NCBI GenBank assembly: GCA_009781325.1
Contig: WQYJ01000075.1
Span: 1 to 8,993, forward strand
DNA from: Propionibacteriaceae bacterium
Lineage (GTDB): Bacteria > Actinomycetota > Actinomycetes > Propionibacteriales > Propionibacteriaceae
Direction of reading: 5' to 3'
Length of the DNA stretch: 8,993 nt
How positions within the stretch are numbered: position 1 is the stretch's first letter; each line of letters begins with the position of its first letter. Position numbers and translations under genes: made by a program. Of the stretch, positions 1-5,851 are shown piece after piece. Below the pieces are notes generated by a model. It had not been told where the DNA came from. It saw only the letters and a list, made by a program, of their open reading frames with translations, and searched no databases.

Positions 1-73
1 GACCGGCACATGACAAATGACTGACACATGAAAAAAGGATCGCCGGGAAGCAGGTGCCCCGAGGCGAACTCAA

Positions 74-88
74 CACCTGTTGCAGGTG
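74..88. other. Hairpin CACCTG-TTG-CAGGTG, with competing partner at 51-56
   Basis: CACCTG (74-79) and CAGGTG (83-88) form a perfect 6-bp stem with a 3-nt loop. CACCTG can instead pair with an earlier CAGGTG at 51-56, so two mutually exclusive stems can form in a transcript through the leader of the sigma-like gene. In the second repeat copy the right arm is CAGGAG, which weakens the short stem and leaves the long one (1271-1276 with 1294-1299) intact. Any regulatory role is inference. Confidence 0.4.
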
Positions 89-103
89 AGGGCTAAGGCT
101 TGC

Positions 104-136
104 GGACAACACTGGGACAACACTGGGACAACACCT
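104..136. repeat. Three 11-bp tandem units in repeat copy 1
   Basis: The unit GGACAACACTG occurs at 104-114 and 115-125. A third unit at 126-136 differs in its last two bases. The second repeat copy has only two units (1324-1345), which accounts for the whole length difference between the copies. This fits slippage or unequal recombination at a short tandem array. On the minus strand each unit contains TTGTCC. Confidence 0.85.
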
Positions 137-163
137 TGCTAATGATTGCCAACGCGTTAGAAA
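136..163 (+). promoter_or_regulatory. Possible weak promoter for the sigma-like gene
   Basis: TTGCTA (136-141) and TAGAAA (158-163) are separated by 16 bases, and each matches four of six positions of a housekeeping consensus. The site lies 46 bases upstream of the ATG at 209. The -35-like hexamer is inside the repeat and the -10-like hexamer is outside it. Both matches are weak, so this is only a candidate. Confidence 0.22.
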
Positions 164-208
164 ACAGGGAATCGGAAGAGTGGAGATCTGCCATCAAAGG
201 AGATCCCC

Positions 209-904
209 ATGCAGCATCGATCCGCATCTATTCATTCTTTCTCGATTGCCCCCACACCTGCTCCTCACAGTGAGTCACGTCGTGTTGTGATTCGGTTGAA
301 TCAGGAATGGGAGACCCAAGGCGGAGAACTTGCTTCGTGGATGAGTCCATCTCCAACTCTTGCCGAGGTGCTCTCCAGCATTCGGTTCAATCCAGATCTG
401 GTTTTGTCGGGTCTGATTCACGCCTGCCAAGCAGGGTGTGTGCCCGCAGGGCGGGTGATCATTCAGGCTCTTTTGCCGAAGCTCATTCTGCAGTCACGGT
501 CACACCCGTATCCCAGCATAGAAAACCTTGTGTCAGCCCTGTGGATTCGTATTGCCCACTACCGCTTGGATCACCGCCCCCGGTCTATCGCCGCCAACCT
601 CGTGCTGGATACCCGAAAAGACGTTATTGCCGAGAATAGAACTGCTTTGGTCCTTATAAATGAGTCCGATGATGTCGAGGAACCCACAGCAGTCGCCATC
701 TTGGGCTCTGCAAAAAGAATGGGTCTTGCCTCTGTGGAGTCTTTGACCATCGTCGAAGAGGTGTATGTTGAAGGACTTTCATCGAAGAAAGTCGCAGAAC
801 TCCACTCGATGAGCACTCAAGCTGTGCGACGCCGCTGCTCAGACACATTGAGACGCCTGCGCACACACAGGGAGCTTCTCGTTGAGGAACTCCAGGCGGC
901 CTAG
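209..904 (+). CDS. Sigma-70-like HTH protein (region 4-like C-terminus)
   Basis: This 231-residue, probably cytoplasmic protein resembles a small sigma-70-family factor or a related DNA-binding regulator. Residues about 177-220 match a sigma region 4 helix-turn-helix: an acidic helix with IVEEVYVEGLS, then a KKVAELHSMSTQAVRRRC helix-turn-helix, then TLRRLR. The middle, about residues 80-140 (an AGRVIIQALLPKLI stretch followed by a helix with ENLVSALW), is in the position of a degenerate region 2, but I cannot align it confidently. The first 45 residues look disordered. The ATG start is supported by AAAGGAG at 196-202, six bases upstream. The gene converges on the LysM/BTAD regulator and is preceded by a repeat whose second copy lies beyond its 3' end. 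It might partner with that regulator, but this is not shown. It could also be a non-sigma HTH protein. Confidence 0.72.
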   Translation: MQHRSASIHSFSIAPTPAPHSESRRVVIRLNQEWETQGGELASWMSPSPTLAEVLSSIRFNPDLVLSGLIHACQAGCVPAGRVIIQALLPKLILQSRSHPYPSIENLVSALWIRIAHYRLDHRPRSIAANLVLDTRKDVIAENRTALVLINESDDVEEPTAVAILGSAKRMGLASVESLTIVEEVYVEGLSSKKVAELHSMSTQAVRRRCSDTLRRLRTHRELLVEELQAA

Positions 905-968
905 AAGTACGCGCCCCCCGGCGACTCTGTTTACTCAAGAGTTCTATCGGGTCGAAGAGTATTTCCAT
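905..968 (-). pseudogene. Possible 5' remnant of a RelE-like toxin gene
   Basis: Two bases after the antitoxin remnant's stop codon (971-973), an ATG at 966-968 opens a minus-strand frame reading MEILFDPIELL and onward. Tight antitoxin-toxin spacing and an opening resembling MKILFTP are usual in RelE/YafQ-type toxins. No toxin-like sequence can be followed beyond about the first dozen residues. The frame then runs into the antisense of the sigma-like gene. If the reading is right, the toxin was cut at this junction. The call rests on spacing and a very short similarity, so it is weak. Confidence 0.22.
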
Positions 969-970
969 TG

Positions 971-1150
971 CTAGCTAGCCATCGCGTCCAGTTCGGCCAT
1001 AGTCTTGCGAATCCCTTGTCCGTGATCAAGACGAGCGATGGCGGCACGAAGATCGGCGAGGTCTCCTTGGGCATTAGTGGGCTCTGCCATAACCCGGAAG
1101 GGAATACCTTTCTCGCGTACCACGGCCTTGGCGAATACCGTGAATGCACC
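971..1150 (-). pseudogene. RelB/DinJ-family antitoxin remnant, N-terminus lost
   Basis: The minus strand encodes about 59 residues starting GAFTVFAKAVVREKGIPF and ending at TAG (971-973). In RelB/DinJ-type antitoxins this motif follows an N-terminal ribbon-helix-helix strand and helix; the family protein represses its own operon and neutralises a RelE/YafQ-type mRNA interferase. The C-terminal part (NAQGDLADLRAAIARLDHGQG) fits the antitoxin region that wraps the toxin. The N-terminal DNA-binding strand (about 25-30 residues) is missing. Upstream the frame stays open to an ATG at 1247-1249, but that stretch is Gln/Pro/Arg-rich, derives partly from the direct repeat, and has no ribosome binding site. 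I therefore call this a truncated, probably untranslated gene. No intact toxin follows. Confidence 0.65.
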
Positions 1151-1201
1151 AGATTGGGATGGGTTTTTCTGTGGTTGGGTCCTTGCATTGGCTGCCGGGG
1201 G

Positions 1202-1219
1202 TCCTGCCTGGCGGCAGGA
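1202..1219. other. Perfect 7-bp hairpin abutting repeat copy 2
   Basis: TCCTGCC (1202-1208) and GGCAGGA (1213-1219) pair perfectly around a TGGC loop, and a G-T pair could extend the stem by one. The hairpin ends one base before the repeat copy that begins at 1221. No T-run follows on either strand, so it is not an obvious rho-independent terminator. It may be part of the mobile or repeat element; whether copy 1 has the same hairpin lies outside the window. Confidence 0.5.
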
Positions 1220-1220
1220 T

Positions 1221-1358
1221 GACCGGCACATGACAAATGACTGACACATGAAAAAAGGATCGCCGGGAAGCAGGTGCCCCGAGGCGAACTCAACACCTGT
1301 TGCAGGAGAGGGGCAGGGCTTGCGGACAACACTGGGACAACACCTTGCTAATGATTGC
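1221..1358. repeat. Direct repeat, copy 2, overlapping the end of the LysM/BTAD gene
   Basis: This 138-bp copy matches 1-149. It lacks one 11-bp tandem unit and carries four substitutions at 1307, 1313, 1314 and 1316. Its right end (TTGCTAATGATTGC) includes the TAG stop codon (1348-1350) and the last two codons of the minus-strand regulator. The element therefore supplies that protein's C-terminus. Its left end adjoins a 7-bp hairpin, with the antitoxin remnant beyond it. Confidence 0.9.
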
Positions 1359-4164
1359 GGCCACCTGGGTGAGCTGGCATGGCGAGTACATCCTGAAGGG
1401 TATCGAGGGTTTCAGGAAGTAAATCGATTCCGAGGTTTCGGGCATTACGGCTGATCCACGAGACAAGACGTTCAACCTCCATACGGTTGCCGGCAGCATG
1501 CTCGACCCGCAACCTCGCACACATGAGAGTCTCATCTTCTGGAGCAGCCAGCAGAGCACGCCCGCACGCCCACCGCGCTTGTTCGATGTCACCATCGTCT
1601 AGACACCTGTTTGTCACAACTACCCCGAGATCCCTGATGACACAGACCATGTCAGTCCTCAACTCCTCAGCCCAGTGCCACTGCCCGGGAGCAGCATCAG
1701 CCAGAGGAGCCCCGCGTACGAGCGATAGGGCCTGGATGAGCTTGTCTGTCGGTGTTTCGTTCAGACCTCCAGCGATCAGCAGTCCCATGCGCTGCCAATC
1801 AGAGGTGACGGCAATGTCCAGCCAGATCCGCCCAGAATAGGCCTCGGGAAGATAGGGGTTTCCCTCCGCATCATTACCAAGCCAGCTTCGAAGCCTGCTC
1901 ATGTTGGAGCGCCTCGTACCTTCAGCAACCATCAGACCTTGTGTCATGGCCAAAGCTGTCGTACCGGGGTTTTCGAGGAGCCAGCCGCAGTATTCCATGC
2001 AGGCTCTTTCAGCCCGCGTCGGCGGAATTCCTGTCACCCCTTCCATGGCGATCGGCCCGAGCAGCTTCAGCGTCGGATAGCTGAAGAGGGTCAGAGCAGT
2101 TGCTGGGTCTTCACTAGCTGGTGGAACAAGGAGCATGTCGTGTTCCCTTTCTAGGTTTTGTGCATCGGCTGCACACAGGAGGTTCGGCAACTCGTCACCG
2201 CAGTCGCCGGAGGTTGCCTGCGGAACCGACCACCACGCTGGGGTCGTCGCAAGGCTGGCAGTTGTTTCGAGCAGATCGAAAAGCGGTTTGCTCGACTTGA
2301 GAAGATGGGGTTTCACGCAGTGTTGTGACCCAGACATGATCGCCTCGTCGCCAGATCTCACCTGGAGCCATCGCGGGGCAAGTTCATCAGCGTGACCGGG
2401 GTCGGCGCACACCATGGAAGCAATCACCGCCACCCCAATGGAGGGCCCATCCACGCAAGCGCTGAGTTGGGTGAACTCAGCTCGGCTGAGTGGATCGATG
2501 AAGAAGTAGAGGATTGGGCGCCATGCCTCGCCGCAGTTGGGGTCTCGTCGCAGGTCGGACCACTGGCTGTCTCCCTTGAAAGTACGCCTGTCAGCCACCA
2601 TCAGCTTGAGGTGGTTCAGCCCTTCCTCGAAGGTTGTATGGCGCTCAAGTGAATCGAAGGAGTCGAACAGAGTTCCGCTGGAAATGATGTGCAGTTCTGT
2701 GAAGGCCCGGCACTCCTCCATCGCCTGCGTCATGGCGATCCCTTGCATGACATGGGTAACCAGATCGCTCTGATCACAAAAAACAAGAAATGGTTCGGGC
2801 GAATCGACATCAATGAATGCGAGATTTCCCTTGTCATCCTCACCAAGACACAGGGCAATTCCGTTTTCTTCTATCTCCGGCAAGTCCCGCTCTAGGTTGT
2901 CAAGCAGATCCACATCGGCCTGGGCTAGGGCTCCTAGTGGTGCGTCTAGGTGTTGTGTTTCTGCCATGAGGGAGTCGAGACGGGTAGATACCTGCGAAGC
3001 GGGTGCCTGACTGCCGATGACATCCAGGGCCGTTTCAAAGGCCTGGCCTTCTTCATCCATGTGAAGAATCCTGCGGCCAACAGGACGAGCGTGTAGTTGC
3101 CCCAATCGTCGCTTGCCAACCATGAAAACCATTCCGCTGGCAAGCATCGCACTGATCCCCACCGCCGTACTGGGAAAGGCCGGTTTGTCCGAATCGGTCA
3201 CAAGGATGACCTCACCAGTCGGCTCCTCTGGTTGGTCGCTTGCGTCTGCGGGTAGTTGGAGTTCGTCGATCGGTGGGAGGTTGTCATGTCTGGAGGGCGG
3301 TGCCGCGTCGTCCTCACCCGACTGATCGTCGTGGGGTTCACTAACCTCACTGTCCGTCTCTGTGCCAGGCAGTATCAGTGTCCACCCCGGCTCGATGATA
3401 GCCGGATCGCTGATCAACGATTGATTGAGTTCTGCGATGGCAGGCCATTGATCTCCGCTGCCGAGTTCAGTCTCGGCGATTGACCACAGCGAATCCCCTG
3501 GTGAAACAATGACCTTCTCAACCGGGAGACTGCTCGGCTCGCTCTGATGGATCTCTGGGATTCTAAGCTTCCACCCGACATGAATCAGATCAGAAACCCC
3601 ATGGAGAAGATCCTCATTCTCCCCAGCAATCCTGGTCCACATCTGACCATCACCGTAGAGCTTCTCAGCGATTGACCACAGGGAATCCCCTGGCTGCACA
3701 ACGTAGACCTCCCCCTCGGCTTCAGGCGTACCCTCGGTGAGCGGAGTCACTTTCTCTGGTGCGGTGATGGCAGGAATTGCCGATGGCTCCTCCGCGCTGG
3801 CATGCAGGGTGGATCCCAGAAGTGACAGTCCGAAAGCAGCGGCAATCAGAGGTCGCAGCAGAGCTCGAATCAAGCGCAGCGTTCGTACGCGATGGGGCTG
3901 ACTGCGGCGGCTGCGTACTCGATATCGCAAGAAGTCAAAGGTCTCTAAAGCGATCCCCCAGACCAACACCACCCAGCACACTGCACCCAGAGCAGTGAGA
4001 ACAGCCATGACGATATGACCGTCATCGGGCAGCAAAAGCAGGGATGGATGGTGAATAAGTTCATTCAGTTCTGCCCAGGCTCCCCAGTGAAGAATGATCC
4101 ATGGAGGAGCGATGACAAGTCCGGACAGCACAAATAGAGCCGCGAACGACCGTAGCACTTTCAT
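1348..4164 (-). CDS. Transmembrane LysM-BTAD (SARP-like) regulator
   Basis: This 938-residue membrane protein has the layout of a cell-wall-linked transcription regulator. In order it has helices at about 3-26, 51-75 and 104-122, LysM1 (152-203) and LysM2 (216-266, both with the PGDSLWSIAE motif), an acidic Pro-rich linker, a fourth helix (332-350), an unassigned cytoplasmic region, an OmpR-type winged-helix-like region (about 699-787) and a TPR-like BTAD domain (about 795-920). Positive charges after helices 2 and 4 put the LysM domains outside and the C-terminus inside. LysM domains bind peptidoglycan and SARP/BTAD modules bind DNA and oligomerise; direct coupling of the two is inference. 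The ATG start is preceded by AAGGGGAGGG. A GTG at 4206, 14 codons earlier and also behind AAAGGAG, is a real alternative. Similar proteins occur near actinobacterial tad pilus loci, but none is visible here. The final Asn-His-stop lies in the direct repeat. Confidence 0.85.
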   Translation of the reverse strand: MKVLRSFAALFVLSGLVIAPPWIILHWGAWAELNELIHHPSLLLLPDDGHIVMAVLTALGAVCWVVLVWGIALETFDFLRYRVRSRRSQPHRVRTLRLIRALLRPLIAAAFGLSLLGSTLHASAEEPSAIPAITAPEKVTPLTEGTPEAEGEVYVVQPGDSLWSIAEKLYGDGQMWTRIAGENEDLLHGVSDLIHVGWKLRIPEIHQSEPSSLPVEKVIVSPGDSLWSIAETELGSGDQWPAIAELNQSLISDPAIIEPGWTLILPGTETDSEVSEPHDDQSGEDDAAPPSRHDNLPPIDELQLPADASDQPEEPTGEVILVTDSDKPAFPSTAVGISAMLASGMVFMVGKRRLGQLHARPVGRRILHMDEEGQAFETALDVIGSQAPASQVSTRLDSLMAETQHLDAPLGALAQADVDLLDNLERDLPEIEENGIALCLGEDDKGNLAFIDVDSPEPFLVFCDQSDLVTHVMQGIAMTQAMEECRAFTELHIISSGTLFDSFDSLERHTTFEEGLNHLKLMVADRRTFKGDSQWSDLRRDPNCGEAWRPILYFFIDPLSRAEFTQLSACVDGPSIGVAVIASMVCADPGHADELAPRWLQVRSGDEAIMSGSQHCVKPHLLKSSKPLFDLLETTASLATTPAWWSVPQATSGDCGDELPNLLCAADAQNLEREHDMLLVPPASEDPATALTLFSYPTLKLLGPIAMEGVTGIPPTRAERACMEYCGWLLENPGTTALAMTQGLMVAEGTRRSNMSRLRSWLGNDAEGNPYLPEAYSGRIWLDIAVTSDWQRMGLLIAGGLNETPTDKLIQALSLVRGAPLADAAPGQWHWAEELRTDMVCVIRDLGVVVTNRCLDDGDIEQARWACGRALLAAPEDETLMCARLRVEHAAGNRMEVERLVSWISRNARNLGIDLLPETLDTLQDVLAMPAHPGGRNH

Positions 4165-4259
4165 GCCCTCCCCTTCATGTGGCAGATGAGATAGTGTGGC
4201 ACCCACGATTCTCCTTTCCTTACCTACTACTGTGTTAGGTTTTGGGCAGGAAATGTGAG

Positions 4260-4268
4260 TTATCCACA
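4260..4268 (+). promoter_or_regulatory. Perfect consensus DnaA box
   Basis: TTATCCACA matches the strict 9-bp DnaA box exactly. A second, weaker box-like sequence, ATTTCCACA, lies at 4291-4299 (seven of nine). They lie upstream of the regulator's start. A single box can regulate a promoter, titrate DnaA or be chance; there is no dnaA/dnaN context or box cluster to suggest a replication origin. Confidence 0.45.
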
Positions 4269-4277
4269 GACTTCTTT

Positions 4278-4295
4278 GAAATAGAGAAATATTTC
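4278..4295. promoter_or_regulatory. Nested inverted repeats, candidate operator
   Basis: GAAATATTTC (4286-4295) is a perfect 10-bp palindrome. GAAATA (4278-4283) can also pair with TATTTC (4290-4295). The site lies between the perfect and the weaker DnaA-like boxes, upstream of the regulator. Its symmetry fits a dimeric protein site, but the binder is unknown. Confidence 0.3.
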
Positions 4296-4431
4296 CACAA
4301 GCCGTAGCCTCGATAGCACTTCTGTGTGCGCGATGGCCATAGTCTGAATATGACTACTCAGTGTTGTGCATCACCGTTTTTCTTCATCCTTTCCAGCGAT
4401 GATTCACAACGTGATTGGCTCGGTATTGTGC

Positions 4432-5745
4432 TCAGGTCAGCCCTAGATATGCCCCTCGTAGGGCTTCTTTATAGTCTGACTCATCAACGGCAACAATATG
4501 TGTGTCGTCCCCGGAGGAAGCGACGACTACCTCGATCTCCGCCGCCGCCATGGCTTGAGCTAGGCGTGCGGAAACAACTGCGGAGGCAACGGTTCGAGAA
4601 CTGACGGCCCCAATCAGGGCAAGTCCGTCACGGATCTCGACCGAATCCGGATCGAGGGTTCCAATGCGGATAAGGAGACTCTCTAATGATGTGGGATCAC
4701 ACCTAAAAGCAAAGGTATAGGTGTCAACGCTGGTCATAACCAGATCAACAATGATCTGGGCTTCATCAAAGAGTCGGAGAAGTCCAGAACCCACGCCAAC
4801 AGAGCCGCTCCACTGCGCCTTGTGTACGGTGACAGCGGTGTAGCCCGTCTTTCCAGCTAATCCGATGATTGCTGGAATTGTGGATTGTGGATCAACTGTG
4901 GAATCAGGGGTGCCTGCATCAGCTTGGATCCAGGTTCCTTCATCGAGTGGTCGGTTCGTATTGCGAATATTGATAGGGATACCAAGGACCCGTACGGGGT
5001 TGATGGCATCTTCATGGAGCACAGATGCCCCAAGATAGGTCAGCTTACGCAGATCGGTAAAAGAGATTCGTGCAATGGGCCCAGGAGAGTCAACGATTCG
5101 AGGATCAGCCATGAGTATGCCCGAGACATCCGTCCAGTTTTCGTAGACATCAGCACCGACTGCACTGGCAACCAGCGCCCCTGTGACATCGGAGCCGCCT
5201 CGTGAGAAAGTACGGATCTTTCCCTGTGCGGTTGCGCCATAGAAGCCGGGGACGACTGCTCGATCAACAGTGAGTAAGGCTTCCTTGAGAAGACGATCGG
5301 TCTGGTCAGCATCGAGGTCACCGGAATCGGTGAATCGTATGACCGCGGCTGCATCGACGAAGGTCCATCCTAGGTAGGCAGCAATCAGCAGTGAGTTGAG
5401 GTATTCCCCGCGCGAAGCGAAATACTGTGCATCATCGGCAGCAGTAAGGTGTTCTTCGATGGTAACGAACTCGGTATTCAGGTCCACATTGACCCCAAGT
5501 TCGTCGGCAATCTCGGTGTACCGCGTCTTAATCAACGCCAAGGTGGGGCCGTAATCTCCCCCGCGCTGCTGATACAACTGGTAGAGCAAGTCTGTGATCT
5601 TTGCATCGGATCCGGAGCGCTTTCCAGGTGCTGAGGCGACCAGATACCGCCTGTCAGGCTCCGAGGCAAGGATGGCTGCAGCCTTCATAATCTGTGATGC
5701 ACTCGCAAGGCTCGATCCGCCGAACTTGACTGCTTTCAACCCCAT
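4432..5745 (-). CDS. lysC: Aspartate kinase (YclM/AK III type)
   Basis: Aspartate kinase phosphorylates L-aspartate with ATP, the first step towards lysine, methionine and threonine. The 437-residue protein starts MGLKAVKFGGSS (KFGGSS at 7-12). It has SAPGKR (38-43), the nucleotide-binding FSRGGSDVTG (180-189), the YENWTDV...ADPR stretch (201-216), and SVLHEDAINP...GIPINIRNTN (241-264). Paired ACT domains follow from about 295. It resembles the longer single-polypeptide enzymes such as Bacillus YclM more than the usual actinobacterial alpha/beta kinase beside asd. The second ACT domain reads VVVASSGDDTHIVAV where relatives usually have a Gln-Gly-Ser-Ser-Glu-like motif, so feedback control may differ. 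The ATG at 5743-5745 follows an AAGGGA ribosome binding site. A 47-codon upstream extension has no family match and is rejected. The gene lies 106 bases after the LacI-family gene. Confidence 0.93.
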   Translation of the reverse strand: MGLKAVKFGGSSLASASQIMKAAAILASEPDRRYLVASAPGKRSGSDAKITDLLYQLYQQRGGDYGPTLALIKTRYTEIADELGVNVDLNTEFVTIEEHLTAADDAQYFASRGEYLNSLLIAAYLGWTFVDAAAVIRFTDSGDLDADQTDRLLKEALLTVDRAVVPGFYGATAQGKIRTFSRGGSDVTGALVASAVGADVYENWTDVSGILMADPRIVDSPGPIARISFTDLRKLTYLGASVLHEDAINPVRVLGIPINIRNTNRPLDEGTWIQADAGTPDSTVDPQSTIPAIIGLAGKTGYTAVTVHKAQWSGSVGVGSGLLRLFDEAQIIVDLVMTSVDTYTFAFRCDPTSLESLLIRIGTLDPDSVEIRDGLALIGAVSSRTVASAVVSARLAQAMAAAEIEVVVASSGDDTHIVAVDESDYKEALRGAYLGLT

Positions 5746-5779
5746 CGTAATCGTCCCTTCTGGCTCCTGACCTGCCCTC

Positions 5780-5809
5780 ATACTAGTAGCGCTCAATCGA
5801 AGGTAGCAA
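5780..5809 (-). promoter_or_regulatory. Candidate promoter for the aspartate kinase gene
   Basis: On the minus strand TTGCTA (5809-5804) and TAGTAT (5785-5780) are 18 bases apart, each with four of six consensus matches. The site lies 34 bases upstream of the ATG, within the only sizeable gap of the minus-strand gene run, which makes an independent promoter plausible. Confidence 0.35.
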
Positions 5810-5835
5810 AAAATACGACGTTGTTCGTTTTTACC
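5802..5835 (-). terminator. Weak terminator-like hairpin after the LacI-family gene
   Basis: ACGA (5815-5818) pairs with TCGT (5825-5828). Flanking A-run (5808-5813) and T-run (5829-5832) bases can extend the stem around one bulge, and GGTA/TACC lie at the outer edges. On the minus strand the stem is followed by six T. The GC part is only four pairs, so termination would be weak. It overlaps the candidate -35 of the next gene. Confidence 0.33.
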
Positions 5836-5851
5836 GAATGAATCTTTCAGC

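Larger units (their letters stand above)
1..149. repeat. Direct repeat, copy 1 (cut by window edge)
   Basis: This stretch recurs in the same orientation at 1221-1358. The first 86 bases of the two copies are identical. Four substitutions follow within the next ten bases, then identity resumes except for an 11-bp length difference caused by one extra tandem unit here. The left limit is unknown because the window begins inside or at the edge of the repeat. It contains a TGAC/ACATG-rich start (about 8-31), a run of six A, and CAGGTG/CACCTG motifs. It lies upstream of the sigma-like gene and may contribute to its leader. It could be an insertion-sequence end, a small non-autonomous element or a duplicated intergenic segment; no transposase is visible. 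Confidence 0.9.
4207..4431. other. Intergenic region upstream of the LysM/BTAD regulator
   Basis: This 225-bp gap (267 bp if the regulator starts at 4164) separates the aspartate kinase stop from the regulator start. No tRNA, small gene or convincing rho-independent terminator is visible. The only notable signals are DnaA-box-like sequences and an AT-rich palindrome at 4260-4299. A promoter for the regulator should lie here, but I find no hexamer pair good enough to name. The overlapping plus-strand open frame has no protein-like features. Confidence 0.6.

Noticed and set aside
104..136. Possible CRISPR-like array
   Set aside because: The units are 11 bp, directly abutting, with no spacers; this is a simple tandem repeat.
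1251..1299. Rho-independent terminator for the LysM/BTAD gene within repeat copy 2
   Set aside because: The CAGGTG/CACCTG stem (1271-1276 with 1294-1299) lies 14 bases from the T-run with a long loop, which does not fit a standard terminator.
1..1358. Complete insertion sequence bounded by the two repeats
   Set aside because: The segment has no transposase and the repeats are direct, not inverted; the gene between them is sigma-like.
4207..4431. Replication origin suggested by the DnaA box
   Set aside because: There is only one perfect box, and no dnaA, dnaN, extended AT-rich unwinding region or box cluster.
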